Shown one piece after another: positions 1-6,101 of a stretch of DNA of 37,303 bases; position 1 is the stretch's first letter, and each line of letters begins with the position of its first letter. The translations under genes were made by a program, and so were the position numbers. The notes beneath the pieces are model-generated. The model saw only the letters and a program-made list of their open reading frames with translations, was not told where the DNA came from and ran no database searches. Location: positions 1 through 37,303 of IMG/VR virus record IMGVR_UViG_3300036782_000155; one strand, written 5' to 3'. The DNA is from a virus.

Positions 1-1551
1 ATGACAGCCAAAGAACATGGCGTTTTGCTCGGCTACAAAGTTGGCAGCGGAGAGCCGGTGACGATTCCTCTGCGCCATCTCTGCGTGACCGGGCAAACGC
101 AAGAAGCCGGGAAAACGACGGCGCTCGAAGCGCTGATTGCGCGCAGCGGCAAAAAGGCGATCGCCTTTGTCACCAAGCGTGGCGAGAAGAGCTTCGAGAG
201 CGGCCGCAAAATTCCTCCCTACTTTCAGGAGCGCGTTGACTGGGAGTTTGTCGAGTCCATCCTCGAAGCGATCATGCGCCAGAAAATGAAGTTCGAGCGT
301 GCCTGGATCGTGCGCGCAACGCGCGGCGCGCACACTCTTGCCGACGTCCGGCTCAACGTCGCCACGGCGATGGAGAAGGCGAAGCGCGGTCTGGATGCCG
401 ATGTCTACATGATGCTGGGCGAGTACCTGGATAAGATTCTGCCGCTGCTGGCGCGGCTTCCCAAGGCCGATCGCATCGATCTGCAGCCTGGGCTGAATGT
501 GATGGACTTGCGGCAATATCCGGAAGAACTTCAGATGCTGATCGTTTCTTCCAGCGTCCGCTGGGTGCATCAGCGAGAAGACGAAGTAATTACGGTTCTG
601 CCGGAGGCCTGGAAGTTTGCTCCGCAAGGCCGCAATACTCCGGTAATTGTCGAAGTGCGCAAGATCGCGCGCGAGGGCGCTGGACTCAAGAATTATCTCT
701 GGATCGATTCCCAGGACATCGCCGGCGTGGAAAAAGAAATTCTGCGCGGCGCCGCGGTGTGGCTGCTGGGCGTGCAGCGCGAAGCCAATGAGATCGAGCG
801 CGCGTTGAAGTCGATTCCCAAAGGCATCAAGCGTCCCGACGCCGGCGAGATCCCGCGGCTCGGCCTGGGCGAATTCTTTGCATGTTGGGGGCAGCACGTT
901 GAAAAAGTGTATGTACAGCCGGCGTGGATGTATGCGGACGATGCCCGTTCGATCGCCATGGGCGAAGCTGACGCGCATAACTTTATCCGGATATCTCCGG
1001 CCAAAAGCGAGGATGAAAATATGGACTTCAAAGCCGCCTACGAGCAAGAAGCAGCAAGCCTCTCAGAAGCGCAGAAAACAATTCGCGAGCTGGAGACGAG
1101 GATCGCCGACTTAGAAGGGCTGATGCTCCGAAACAGCATGGCTCAAGAGCGGAAAGCTCCGGCGCCGGCCGCACGCGCGAATGAGCCCGCCAACGGCAAC
1201 ACCGTGAAGCGTTCCCCTGCCGACATCAACGGCGAAGTCGCGATGGCTCTGGAACGCAGAATTCCGGTGATCGATGTCAGTGTGCGCAAGTACGTGATTG
1301 AGGCCGACGACAGCACGCTCAAAGGACGCCTCGCCGTGCTGATCTCGCAGAACTTTTTCGATTCCGCGAAAACCGGAAACGCTGCCTACGTCGAGATGCA
1401 GCGCCGCGGATTCTCGACCGCGAAGCCGAATGTGTATCGCGAACTCGATAAGCTCGCGGAAATGGGCTTCCTGACGAAGGAAGGCACCGAAGGCTATCGC
1501 ACCGTTTCCGGCATGAAGGTGAACGTGAAAGAGGTCCGCACCGTCGCCTGA
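1..1551 (+). CDS. HerA/FtsK-like P-loop ATPase with C-terminal winged helix
   Basis: 516 aa, starting at the first base of the window, so its ribosome site is not visible. Residues 31-39 (GQTQEAGKT) form a Walker A loop with one residue more than the usual GxxxxGKT. Residues 196-206 (VITVLPEAWKF) sit where HerA-type ATPases carry Walker B, with PEAW replacing the usual DEAH-like box. Residues about 340-378 look like a coiled coil, followed by an Ala/Pro linker and a winged-helix-like segment (about 440-508). HerA/FtsK-family ATPases move DNA or remodel DNA complexes; here the substrate is unknown. It heads an operon of small phage genes and is distinct from the terminase at 9945-11786. The ATPase call is firm; the HerA/DUF87-like placement is from memory of similar proteins. 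Confidence 0.75.
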   Translation: MTAKEHGVLLGYKVGSGEPVTIPLRHLCVTGQTQEAGKTTALEALIARSGKKAIAFVTKRGEKSFESGRKIPPYFQERVDWEFVESILEAIMRQKMKFERAWIVRATRGAHTLADVRLNVATAMEKAKRGLDADVYMMLGEYLDKILPLLARLPKADRIDLQPGLNVMDLRQYPEELQMLIVSSSVRWVHQREDEVITVLPEAWKFAPQGRNTPVIVEVRKIAREGAGLKNYLWIDSQDIAGVEKEILRGAAVWLLGVQREANEIERALKSIPKGIKRPDAGEIPRLGLGEFFACWGQHVEKVYVQPAWMYADDARSIAMGEADAHNFIRISPAKSEDENMDFKAAYEQEAASLSEAQKTIRELETRIADLEGLMLRNSMAQERKAPAPAARANEPANGNTVKRSPADINGEVAMALERRIPVIDVSVRKYVIEADDSTLKGRLAVLISQNFFDSAKTGNAAYVEMQRRGFSTAKPNVYRELDKLAEMGFLTKEGTEGYRTVSGMKVNVKEVRTVA

Positions 1552-1596
1552 AAAGTTTGTTCGTAAATCTCAACCGCCAATGGAGGAAACAACGTC

Positions 1597-1797
1597 ATGG
1601 CCTCAGCAGCCTGCCGTCGCATTGCACCAGCGCCCGCGCTCACACTCGAAGTCCACACCGAACAAAACCCGCGCCCGGCCACGCTTCACCAGGTCTGCCG
1701 CGATTTAGAGCAGCTCTGCGAAATGGGCCTGCTGGAAGCCTTTCGCGATGAGTACAACATCGTGCGCTATCGGACTACGGGCGCCAAGCTCGTATGA
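1597..1797 (+). CDS. Small winged-helix-like protein
   Basis: 66 aa, with a good Shine-Dalgarno GGAGG 12-16 bases upstream of the ATG. The C-terminal half (DLEQLCEMGLLEAF then a YRTTG turn) has the same pattern as the end of the preceding ATPase (ELDKLAEMGFLTKE then YRTVSG). It therefore looks like the recognition-helix-plus-wing half of a winged helix, either a truncated paralogue of that tail or a partner protein. Its stop overlaps the next start as ATGA, suggesting translational coupling. It is too short for a complete winged helix, so DNA binding is only inferred. Confidence 0.6.
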   Translation: MASAACRRIAPAPALTLEVHTEQNPRPATLHQVCRDLEQLCEMGLLEAFRDEYNIVRYRTTGAKLV

Positions 1798-2054
1798 ATC
1801 CCGATCGCATAAGTTTGACTTCGACTTCGCCGACTGATCGTGGCCCGGTCGGCGTCGAGGACGGCGTGCAACGTTCCCCCGTCGTCGCCGTCCTCAATCT
1901 CCCGGTGGAAGACATGCGCTGGTGCGCTACCTGCGGCCGCGAGGAGTGCTTCGTCGCATTTCTGGAGGGAGCTGCCGGACGCATCGGCTCCTGCTTAGGA
2001 TGCGGCGAGATTTCGTTTGTCCCATTCACGCGCGCGACGACGGAGGTTGCCTGA
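1794..2054 (+). CDS. Small zinc-ribbon-like protein
   Basis: 86 aa, starting in an ATGA overlap with the previous gene. Two Cys pairs (CATC near residue 44 and CLGC near residue 69), separated by about 21 residues, form a likely treble-clef or zinc-ribbon site. The first 35 residues are Ser/Thr/Pro rich and probably disordered. No enzymatic motif is visible. It is one of several small CxxC proteins in this operon. The function is unknown; metal binding is inferred from Cys spacing only. Confidence 0.6.
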   Translation: MNPDRISLTSTSPTDRGPVGVEDGVQRSPVVAVLNLPVEDMRWCATCGREECFVAFLEGAAGRIGSCLGCGEISFVPFTRATTEVA

Positions 2055-2055
2055 A

Positions 2056-2787
2056 ATGGTGCGCGCGTGGACGCCTGCGGATTACTGGATGCTGCAAATG
2101 TTTTATCCACACATCTCGACGCCGGTGTTGGCGCGGCGACTCAACAGGACGGTGCCGGCGACATATGGCCAGGCGAAGAAACAGGGACTCTCCAAAAGCG
2201 CGATCTATCTAGCGAGTCCGGATGCGTGCCGCCTGCGTCGCGGTGACAAAGTGGGCATGGCTTTTCGTTTTAAAAAAGGCATCGTCCCCGCAAACAAGGG
2301 AAAGCGAATGCCCGGATGGGGACCGGGCAGGATGCGTGAGACGCAGTTCAAGAAAGGCCAGGTTCCGCGCAATGCGATGCCGCTGTGGAGCTTCCGCTGG
2401 TACCAAGGCGGCAGCGATGCGGCTCCTGGATATTTGCTGCTGAAAACCGGCAAGCCATGCCCGAAGCCGATCGATGGCTGGGAGTTTGTACACAAGCTGA
2501 TCTGGGAACAAGCGAATGGTCCGCTTCCCGACTGGCGCATTGCGCGGCTTTGGTGGAAAGACGGCGATCACGCGAACTGCGCGCTGTCCAATCTCGAACT
2601 GGTTTCGGCACAGGAACACATGGCGCGGACGACGGTGCACACGCTGCCGGCGCCGCTGCCTCAACTCATCCAGCTGGCGGGCGCGCTTAAACGCAAAATC
2701 AATCGCAAGGAGAAACAGAGAAATGGCGAAGAATACGTTGAACGATCTGCGGGACCATCTGTTTGCCACGCTGGAAGCGCTGTCTGA
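2056..2787 (+). CDS. HNH homing-type endonuclease
   Basis: 243 aa. I chose the ATG at 2056 because GGAGG lies 10-14 bases upstream; the frame is open further upstream but without a better start. The N-terminus (residues 5-45) looks like a helix-turn-helix of the TxxLARRLNR type often found in phage HNH enzymes. Two FKKGxxPxN-type repeats follow (about 72-105). The nuclease core is VHKLIWE (H146), DGDHANC (169-175) and SNLELVS (178-184). HNH enzymes cut DNA using one metal ion. Free-standing copies are frequent selfish genes in phages. The end overlaps the next gene by 65 bases in another frame. Confidence 0.85.
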   Translation: MVRAWTPADYWMLQMFYPHISTPVLARRLNRTVPATYGQAKKQGLSKSAIYLASPDACRLRRGDKVGMAFRFKKGIVPANKGKRMPGWGPGRMRETQFKKGQVPRNAMPLWSFRWYQGGSDAAPGYLLLKTGKPCPKPIDGWEFVHKLIWEQANGPLPDWRIARLWWKDGDHANCALSNLELVSAQEHMARTTVHTLPAPLPQLIQLAGALKRKINRKEKQRNGEEYVERSAGPSVCHAGSAV

Positions 2788-2983
2788 CGCAGAGAAGCCA
2801 ATGGAGATCGAGCGCGCGAAGGCGATTTGCTCGACCGCGCAAACGATCATCGACTCGGCGCGCGTCGAAGTGAAGTACATCGAAGTGACTGGACGCGAAG
2901 AGAAATCGCAGAAGTTTTTCGCTGGCCAAGTCCCTGATGCGCCGATCACTTTTTCAAGTCGACGAGGCAACTTGCCGGCATGA
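2723..2983 (+). CDS. Conserved small phage protein (helical)
   Basis: 86 aa. The ATG at 2723 has AAGGAG 11-16 bases upstream and lies inside the end of the HNH gene. The sequence opens MAKNTLNDLRDHLF and continues with charged amphipathic helices. This pattern (NDLRDHLFATLEAL, then an AxxIxxxAQTIIDSARVE-like helix) recurs in phages beside HNH or early genes, from memory, with no assigned function. The last 20 residues are polar and probably flexible. It is followed by an ATGA overlap with 2980-3270, so the two are probably co-translated. Confidence 0.75.
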   Translation: MAKNTLNDLRDHLFATLEALSDAEKPMEIERAKAICSTAQTIIDSARVEVKYIEVTGREEKSQKFFAGQVPDAPITFSSRRGNLPA

Positions 2984-3270
2984 ACCGCGAACTCTTGAAC
3001 CTCTCGCTCTTGCTGTGCGCCCTCGCCAAGGTCTTGCTCTACACCGGAGTGGGGCCGGGGATCGCGCTGATGGTCATTGCGGAATCAAAGCCTGTACGGC
3101 TCTACGTGTTTCGCTGGGCGAAGTATCTCGGGATGCCCGTGCTGGGCGGAACGCGCAAAGGCCAGTTCTGCAAAGTTCTAGTGCGCGGCGGACGCAACTC
3201 CTGCCTGGTCGAATTCCCGGACGGATTGCAGGTGGTGACGAGCCGCAATGCGTTAAGGAAAAGCAGTTGA
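2980..3270 (+). CDS. Small protein with one N-terminal membrane segment
   Basis: 96 aa, ATGA-coupled to the previous gene. Residues 5-33 are hydrophobic (LLNLSLLLCALAKVLLY and onwards), so one membrane helix is likely. The remaining 60 residues are basic and beta-like (GQFCKVLVRGG, SCLVEFPDG). A membrane-anchored small phage protein fits, but I recognise no family. The 89 bases after its stop hold no gene, only a weak 6-bp hairpin (3323-3340), before the next small gene. Confidence 0.6.
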   Translation: MNRELLNLSLLLCALAKVLLYTGVGPGIALMVIAESKPVRLYVFRWAKYLGMPVLGGTRKGQFCKVLVRGGRNSCLVEFPDGLQVVTSRNALRKSS

Positions 3271-3359
3271 GTTTGAAACCGGGGTTCCCCTTCAAAAAAT
3301 GCAAGTCGGCGGGAACTGAGTCCTGGGCAACTAGGCCCGGAGCGGAAAAGGGACGACAG

Positions 3360-3530
3360 ATGAACATGCAAACTCAGACGGCTATCGTTTGTTCGCACAA
3401 ATGGATTGCAACTGGATGGTCTATTTTTGGGCAAGCAAATCAGTGGGTATGCATGTTTTGCCGAACACCGTGGATGCTTACAGGCAACCCTGGCCCCGCC
3501 CCACGGAAAGGAATGGAGGAACAACGGTGA
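3360..3530 (+). CDS. Small CxxC protein
   Basis: 56 aa. The ATG at 3360 is preceded by AAAAGGGA about 6 bases upstream. Cys11, His13, Cys31 and Cys34 (CSHKW, then VCMFCRTPW) could bind one zinc ion; the two Trp residues after each knuckle recall zinc-ribbon modules. The last eight codons (RKGMEEQR) are part of a 27-bp sequence that is repeated exactly at the end of the next gene. GTGA overlap with the next start. Confidence 0.5.
   Translation: MNMQTQTAIVCSHKWIATGWSIFGQANQWVCMFCRTPWMLTGNPGPAPRKGMEEQR
3504..3530 (+). repeat. 27-bp direct repeat, copy 1 (gene end plus ribosome site plus GTG start)
   Basis: Bases 3504-3530 are identical to 3650-3676. Each copy encodes the last residues of one gene (RKGMEEQR), supplies the GGAGG ribosome site of the next and contains its overlapping GTGA start/stop. 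The spacing between copies is 146 bp. Confidence 0.9.
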
Positions 3531-3676
3531 GCGACACAGTTTCAATCGTCGGTCCCCGAAAAGACGGCTGGTGCTACGCATGGCACATGGGGTGGAAGAC
3601 CTACCTGCATCCGCTGTTTATGGCGCAGTTGGCAGCGGCGGCGGCGTCTCGGAAAGGAATGGAGGAACAACGGTGA
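3527..3676 (+). CDS. 49-aa protein of unknown function
   Basis: GTG start at 3527 overlapping the previous stop (GTGA), with GGAGG at 3515-3519. The product is 49 aa, with a Trp/Tyr/His-rich centre (WCYAWHMGWKTYLHP) and an Ala-rich helix. It ends RKGMEEQR like its upstream neighbour. No family recognised. Support comes from spacing, ribosome site and coupling on both sides rather than from similarity. Confidence 0.45.
   Translation: MSDTVSIVGPRKDGWCYAWHMGWKTYLHPLFMAQLAAAAASRKGMEEQR
3650..3676 (+). repeat. 27-bp direct repeat, copy 2
   Basis: Exact second copy of 3504-3530, again spanning a gene end, a GGAGG ribosome site and a GTGA junction. It lies between the genes 3527-3676 and 3673-3846. 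Confidence 0.9.
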
Positions 3677-3846
3677 CTTCTCACAAAGAGTTCTACGCCA
3701 ACAACATATCGGACAAAGACCGGCTTCTTCTGGAAGAATTTCGCAAATTTGATGAGCGCCGCGCCCAGCGTGAGGCCGAGAAAAGAGGAGCGAAATTACT
3801 TTTGCCAAAAGCGAAGGCGGCGTCCCGGAAAGTGAGGCAGGCGTGA
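3673..3846 (+). CDS. 57-aa basic helical protein
   Basis: GTG start in the second copy of the 27-bp repeat, with GGAGG 8-12 bases upstream. The product is 57 aa and highly charged, with a likely single long helix (LLLEEFRKFDERRAQREAEKR) and a Lys/Arg-rich end. It could bind nucleic acid or a protein partner, but no motif proves this. It ends in another GTGA overlap, continuing the coupled chain. Confidence 0.5.
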   Translation: MTSHKEFYANNISDKDRLLLEEFRKFDERRAQREAEKRGAKLLLPKAKAASRKVRQA

Positions 3847-4229
3847 GCACAGACGAGGAAAATATTTCGGTCGAACTGACTGACCAGAATGAATTGCATT
3901 GCTTCAAGCTGATTTTCCGCGCGAAGCACGAGAACTTGGGCGAACGATTGCCGCTCGAAATTTTTCTGCACACGCGGCAAGCCTTTGACCTGTTCCACAA
4001 ACTCGGACTGAAGCTGATGGATTATTTCTCGCTTCACTCGCTTGATCTGCTGAAGAAGTTGGGCGAGAGGGACGAGATGCGGCGATTGCTGGAAGCGGCA
4101 TCGCATGGCCTCCGCAGTTATCAGTACGGGAATGCGGCGACCGATCCGGCAAAAGATATGGCTGACTCGATTGACCGTTTCCTAAACACAGGCGAGCCGC
4201 AAACGTTGGAAGGAAGGGCGGCACGATGA
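3843..4229 (+). CDS. Hypothetical protein, 128 aa
   Basis: GTG start coupled to the previous stop. The N-terminal 45 residues are beta-like (ISVELTDQNELHCFKLIF, a plausible short sheet). They are followed by LEIFLHTRQAFDLFHKLGL and further amphipathic helices, and a polar tail. No catalytic or metal motif is seen and no family is recognised. Codon use matches neighbouring genes, and both ends overlap neighbours by four bases, so it is very likely expressed. Confidence 0.6.
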   Translation: MSTDEENISVELTDQNELHCFKLIFRAKHENLGERLPLEIFLHTRQAFDLFHKLGLKLMDYFSLHSLDLLKKLGERDEMRRLLEAASHGLRSYQYGNAATDPAKDMADSIDRFLNTGEPQTLEGRAAR

Positions 4230-4657
4230 ACGCCTTCGCTCTCCAACCCTTCGGACCGCCTGCCCCATGCGGTTTTCCGCGCTGCACGCTGACTGCATTT
4301 CACGATGGCGATCACCAGTTCCCTGCTCCCAAGCCCGGCCTGGTGCAGCCTAAGTTCGATCAGCATTGCGTCGTTTGCGGACAGCCCTTCACCGTCTACG
4401 CTCCACCCAACTTCCCGAAATATGAAGTGCATCGCACCTGTGGGAAGGAAGAATGTTTGCTTCATCTGGCTCGCCACGATGCGCAGCCAGTTCCACAAAT
4501 GTGCCGCTGCCCACAGCGCGACTATCCGCACGAGCTGGCGATCCACACGCAACTCCGCAGTGAATCGTTCAATCCCGCGTTTCGCTATCGCTGGCCCTGG
4601 TCGCTAATGCTGTCGCTGCGCGAAGAGCCGAGCACGGAAAGGCGGCGGGATGCCTGA
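4226..4657 (+). CDS. Cys-rich putative zinc-binding protein
   Basis: 143 aa, ATGA-coupled. Cys/His groups: CGFPRC with downstream HDGDH, CVVC (about residue 50), CGKEEC (about residue 72) and CRCPQ. The CVVCGQPF and RTCGKEEC pairs resemble a zinc ribbon; the first group, CxxxxC followed by HxxxxH, resembles a small knuckle. No enzyme motif is visible. Together with the genes at 1794, 4650, 4886 and 5571 it belongs to a battery of small metal-binding-like proteins in the early operon. Function unknown. Confidence 0.6.
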   Translation: MNAFALQPFGPPAPCGFPRCTLTAFHDGDHQFPAPKPGLVQPKFDQHCVVCGQPFTVYAPPNFPKYEVHRTCGKEECLLHLARHDAQPVPQMCRCPQRDYPHELAIHTQLRSESFNPAFRYRWPWSLMLSLREEPSTERRRDA

Positions 4658-4889
4658 CTCAACTCTCATCGCTAACGATTCCCTGATGGCCTACGCTCTG
4701 CGCACGTTTCGCAAGGCCTGCGCTTGCGGAGAGCAGGCCGTCGCGCTCTGCGATTGGCCGATGCCGAATAAGAAGTCAGGCCACTGCGACACGCCGATGT
4801 GCGATGCGCACCTGAAGATCACGCGCCAGGGCCTCTGTTTCTGCCCAGAACATCAGGCGCTTCCCAATCCCTTCGAGGTGGCTGCATGA
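4650..4889 (+). CDS. Small Cys/His-rich protein
   Basis: 79 aa, overlapping the previous gene by eight bases. CACG, C, HC, CDAH, CFCPEH supply at least seven Cys and three His residues in 60 positions. The pattern CxxHxxxxxxxxxCFCPEH is typical of a treble-clef-like site seen in many small unannotated proteins. ATGA-coupled to the next gene. Role unknown. Confidence 0.55.
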   Translation: MPDSTLIANDSLMAYALRTFRKACACGEQAVALCDWPMPNKKSGHCDTPMCDAHLKITRQGLCFCPEHQALPNPFEVAA

Positions 4890-5173
4890 AAGCGAGAACC
4901 GCGCATTGCAAATTCTGCGGTTGCACCGATCGCCGTAGCTGCGCGATCCCGATGCGCTACGAGCCGACTCCGGATGACCCCGGCCTGCTCGAATCGTTTG
5001 GCGACGAATATCCCATCGTTCTGATGCCGGCGGGAAGCGTCGCGGAGTTCACCACACCCTGCCATTGGATCGCTCCCGACATTTGCTCGGCGCCGGCATG
5101 CGTCGAAAAAGCCTATCGCGAACGCTGCGCCTGGATGGATGCGGTGATTGCTGCCGAGTTGGAGGCCGCATGA
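4886..5173 (+). CDS. Small CxxC protein, 95 aa
   Basis: ATG at 4886 in an ATGA overlap. It opens with HCKFCGCTDRRSC, a knuckle reminiscent of phage proteins that start with a C-x-x-C-G-C-T motif. Further on it has TPCHWIAPDICSAPAC. The C-terminal helix is acidic. The Cys-CHW-C spacing suggests a second metal site. This start removes the out-of-frame-looking N-terminus that a longer reading would add. No known function. Confidence 0.6.
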   Translation: MKARTAHCKFCGCTDRRSCAIPMRYEPTPDDPGLLESFGDEYPIVLMPAGSVAEFTTPCHWIAPDICSAPACVEKAYRERCAWMDAVIAAELEAA

Positions 5174-5247
5174 CGCAGTACCTGGTCAATTGCGCGCTCG
5201 GTGTGCTCTGGATTTTGTGGATCGTATACCGGCTGATGAATTCCTAG
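5170..5247 (+). CDS. 25-aa single-helix membrane peptide
   Basis: ATGA-coupled to the previous gene. The product is 25 aa, and almost all of it (residues 4-22) is hydrophobic with Trp residues at the interface, so it is a one-pass membrane peptide if made. It is immediately followed by the Flp pilin gene. Peptides this small can be chance reading frames; the support is the overlap, the hydrophobicity and the neighbours. Confidence 0.45.
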   Translation: MTQYLVNCALGVLWILWIVYRLMNS

Positions 5248-5268
5248 CCGGAGAAAGGAGAAACTCTC

Positions 5269-5424
5269 ATGCTGAAGAGACTTTGGAACGACGAGGCTGG
5301 TCAGGACATGGCCGAATACGCCGTGATGCTGGCCGTGATCCTTGTCATCGTCGTGGGCACGATCCGTCTGGTCGGATCGGACACCAACATGCTGTTCTCG
5401 CAGACTGTCAGCGCCATGCAGTGA
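5269..5424 (+). CDS. Flp-family type IVb pilin
   Basis: 51 aa, ATG at 5269 with AAGGAG 9-14 bases upstream. The sequence runs MLKRLWNDEAG then QDMAEYAVMLAVILVIVVG. This is the classic Flp prepilin layout: a short charged leader ending in Gly11, the probable prepilin-peptidase cut, then mature residues Q1 to E5-Y6 (the diagnostic Glu-Tyr pair) leading into one hydrophobic helix, and a short polar tail. Flp pilins build Tad pili on the cell surface. No Tad assembly, prepilin peptidase or secretion ATPase gene is present here, so it would need the host's system. A pilin in a phage early operon is unusual. Confidence 0.85.
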   Translation: MLKRLWNDEAGQDMAEYAVMLAVILVIVVGTIRLVGSDTNMLFSQTVSAMQ

Positions 5425-5460
5425 ATGAAGTTTCGGCCCTCTCCCGGAAAGGAGTTCTCT

Positions 5461-5574
5461 GTGACGCGAATGGAAACCGGAGTAACGCTGATCTTCGCTT
5501 TTGTCGGCGGAGTTTTCGCGGGGATTGGGCTATACGTGGTATTGGTAGTTGCGAAAGGGGCGGGCCTCGAATGA
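5461..5574 (+). CDS. 37-aa single-helix membrane peptide
   Basis: I chose the GTG at 5461 because AAAGGAG lies 7-13 bases upstream; an ATG at 5425 directly after the pilin stop would add 12 residues. Residues 8-31 form one hydrophobic helix rich in Gly and Val. It ends ATGA-coupled to the next gene. Together with 5170-5247 and the pilin it forms a run of three tiny one-helix membrane proteins; whether they act together is unknown. Confidence 0.5.
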   Translation: MTRMETGVTLIFAFVGGVFAGIGLYVVLVVAKGAGLE

Positions 5575-6101
5575 GCGCTAATAACTCGCCACGACATTTC
5601 GAGTGGACGTTTTCAACGCGAATCCGCGAACGTGATTGCCGGCGCTGCAAGGCCAGCACATCAGCTTTTTTGACAGACATGCGCACTGGCGTGCGCTATC
5701 CTTTTTGTTCCCGATGTTTTTTCACGGCCGTCAAGTCCGTTAGTGGACTTAGCTCGACAGTGCTCAATCTGACCGGAGGAGTTTCAAAGATGAAAAACGC
5801 AATCTATCGCCAAGGCGATGTTCTGATTCGGCGTATCCAGAGCCTGCCGACGCAAACGGCTCAACCGCGGCTGACCGGCATACTCGCCTACGGCGAAGTG
5901 ACGGGACATGCTCACAAGATCGAGAACCTGAAAGTCGCCGAGGTTCTCGAGATCGAGAACGGTCTTTACCTGCGAGTAGGAGAAGAAGGCGTTCGCGTCG
6001 TCCATGAAGAGCACGCTGCGATCACTCTTCCGGCCGGCAACTACGAAGTCGAGATCCAGAAGGAATACACGCCGGCGGAGATCCGCAATGTCGCAGACTA
6101 G
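5571..6101 (+). CDS. Long form: CxxC domain fused in frame to the RQGDVL protein
   Basis: From the ATG at 5571 (ATGA overlap) the frame is open for 176 aa. The first 73 residues carry two Cys pairs (CRRC, then CSRC about 23 residues later), a probable zinc knuckle. The second part is the conserved protein described at 5790-6101. No stop separates them, so either a fusion protein is made, or the internal start at 5790 gives the short form, or both are made. A 6-bp hairpin (5733-5750) lies between the two parts. Confidence 0.5.
   Translation: MSANNSPRHFEWTFSTRIRERDCRRCKASTSAFLTDMRTGVRYPFCSRCFFTAVKSVSGLSSTVLNLTGGVSKMKNAIYRQGDVLIRRIQSLPTQTAQPRLTGILAYGEVTGHAHKIENLKVAEVLEIENGLYLRVGEEGVRVVHEEHAAITLPAGNYEVEIQKEYTPAEIRNVAD
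5790..6101 (+). CDS. Conserved RQGDVL-type protein (short form)
   Basis: 103 aa from an internal ATG preceded by GGAGGAG at an ideal distance. The pattern IYRQGDVLIRR, LAYGEVTGHAHKI, LYLRVGEEGVRVVHEEHA, LPAGNYEV, KEYTPAEIR is, from memory, a widespread unnamed family of about 100 aa that nearly always starts at this Met. It is often followed by a protein with the C-terminal domain seen in the next gene. It is all-beta in appearance, and conserved His residues (TGHAH, HEEH) could bind metal. The function is not established. It overlaps the next gene by 14 bases. Confidence 0.75.
   Translation: MKNAIYRQGDVLIRRIQSLPTQTAQPRLTGILAYGEVTGHAHKIENLKVAEVLEIENGLYLRVGEEGVRVVHEEHAAITLPAGNYEVEIQKEYTPAEIRNVAD

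Noticed and set aside
3271-3359. Riboswitch or intron-like structure in the gap before 3360
   Set aside because: Only a 6-bp hairpin and a GGGG/CCCC pair are seen; no match to any riboswitch core that I know.
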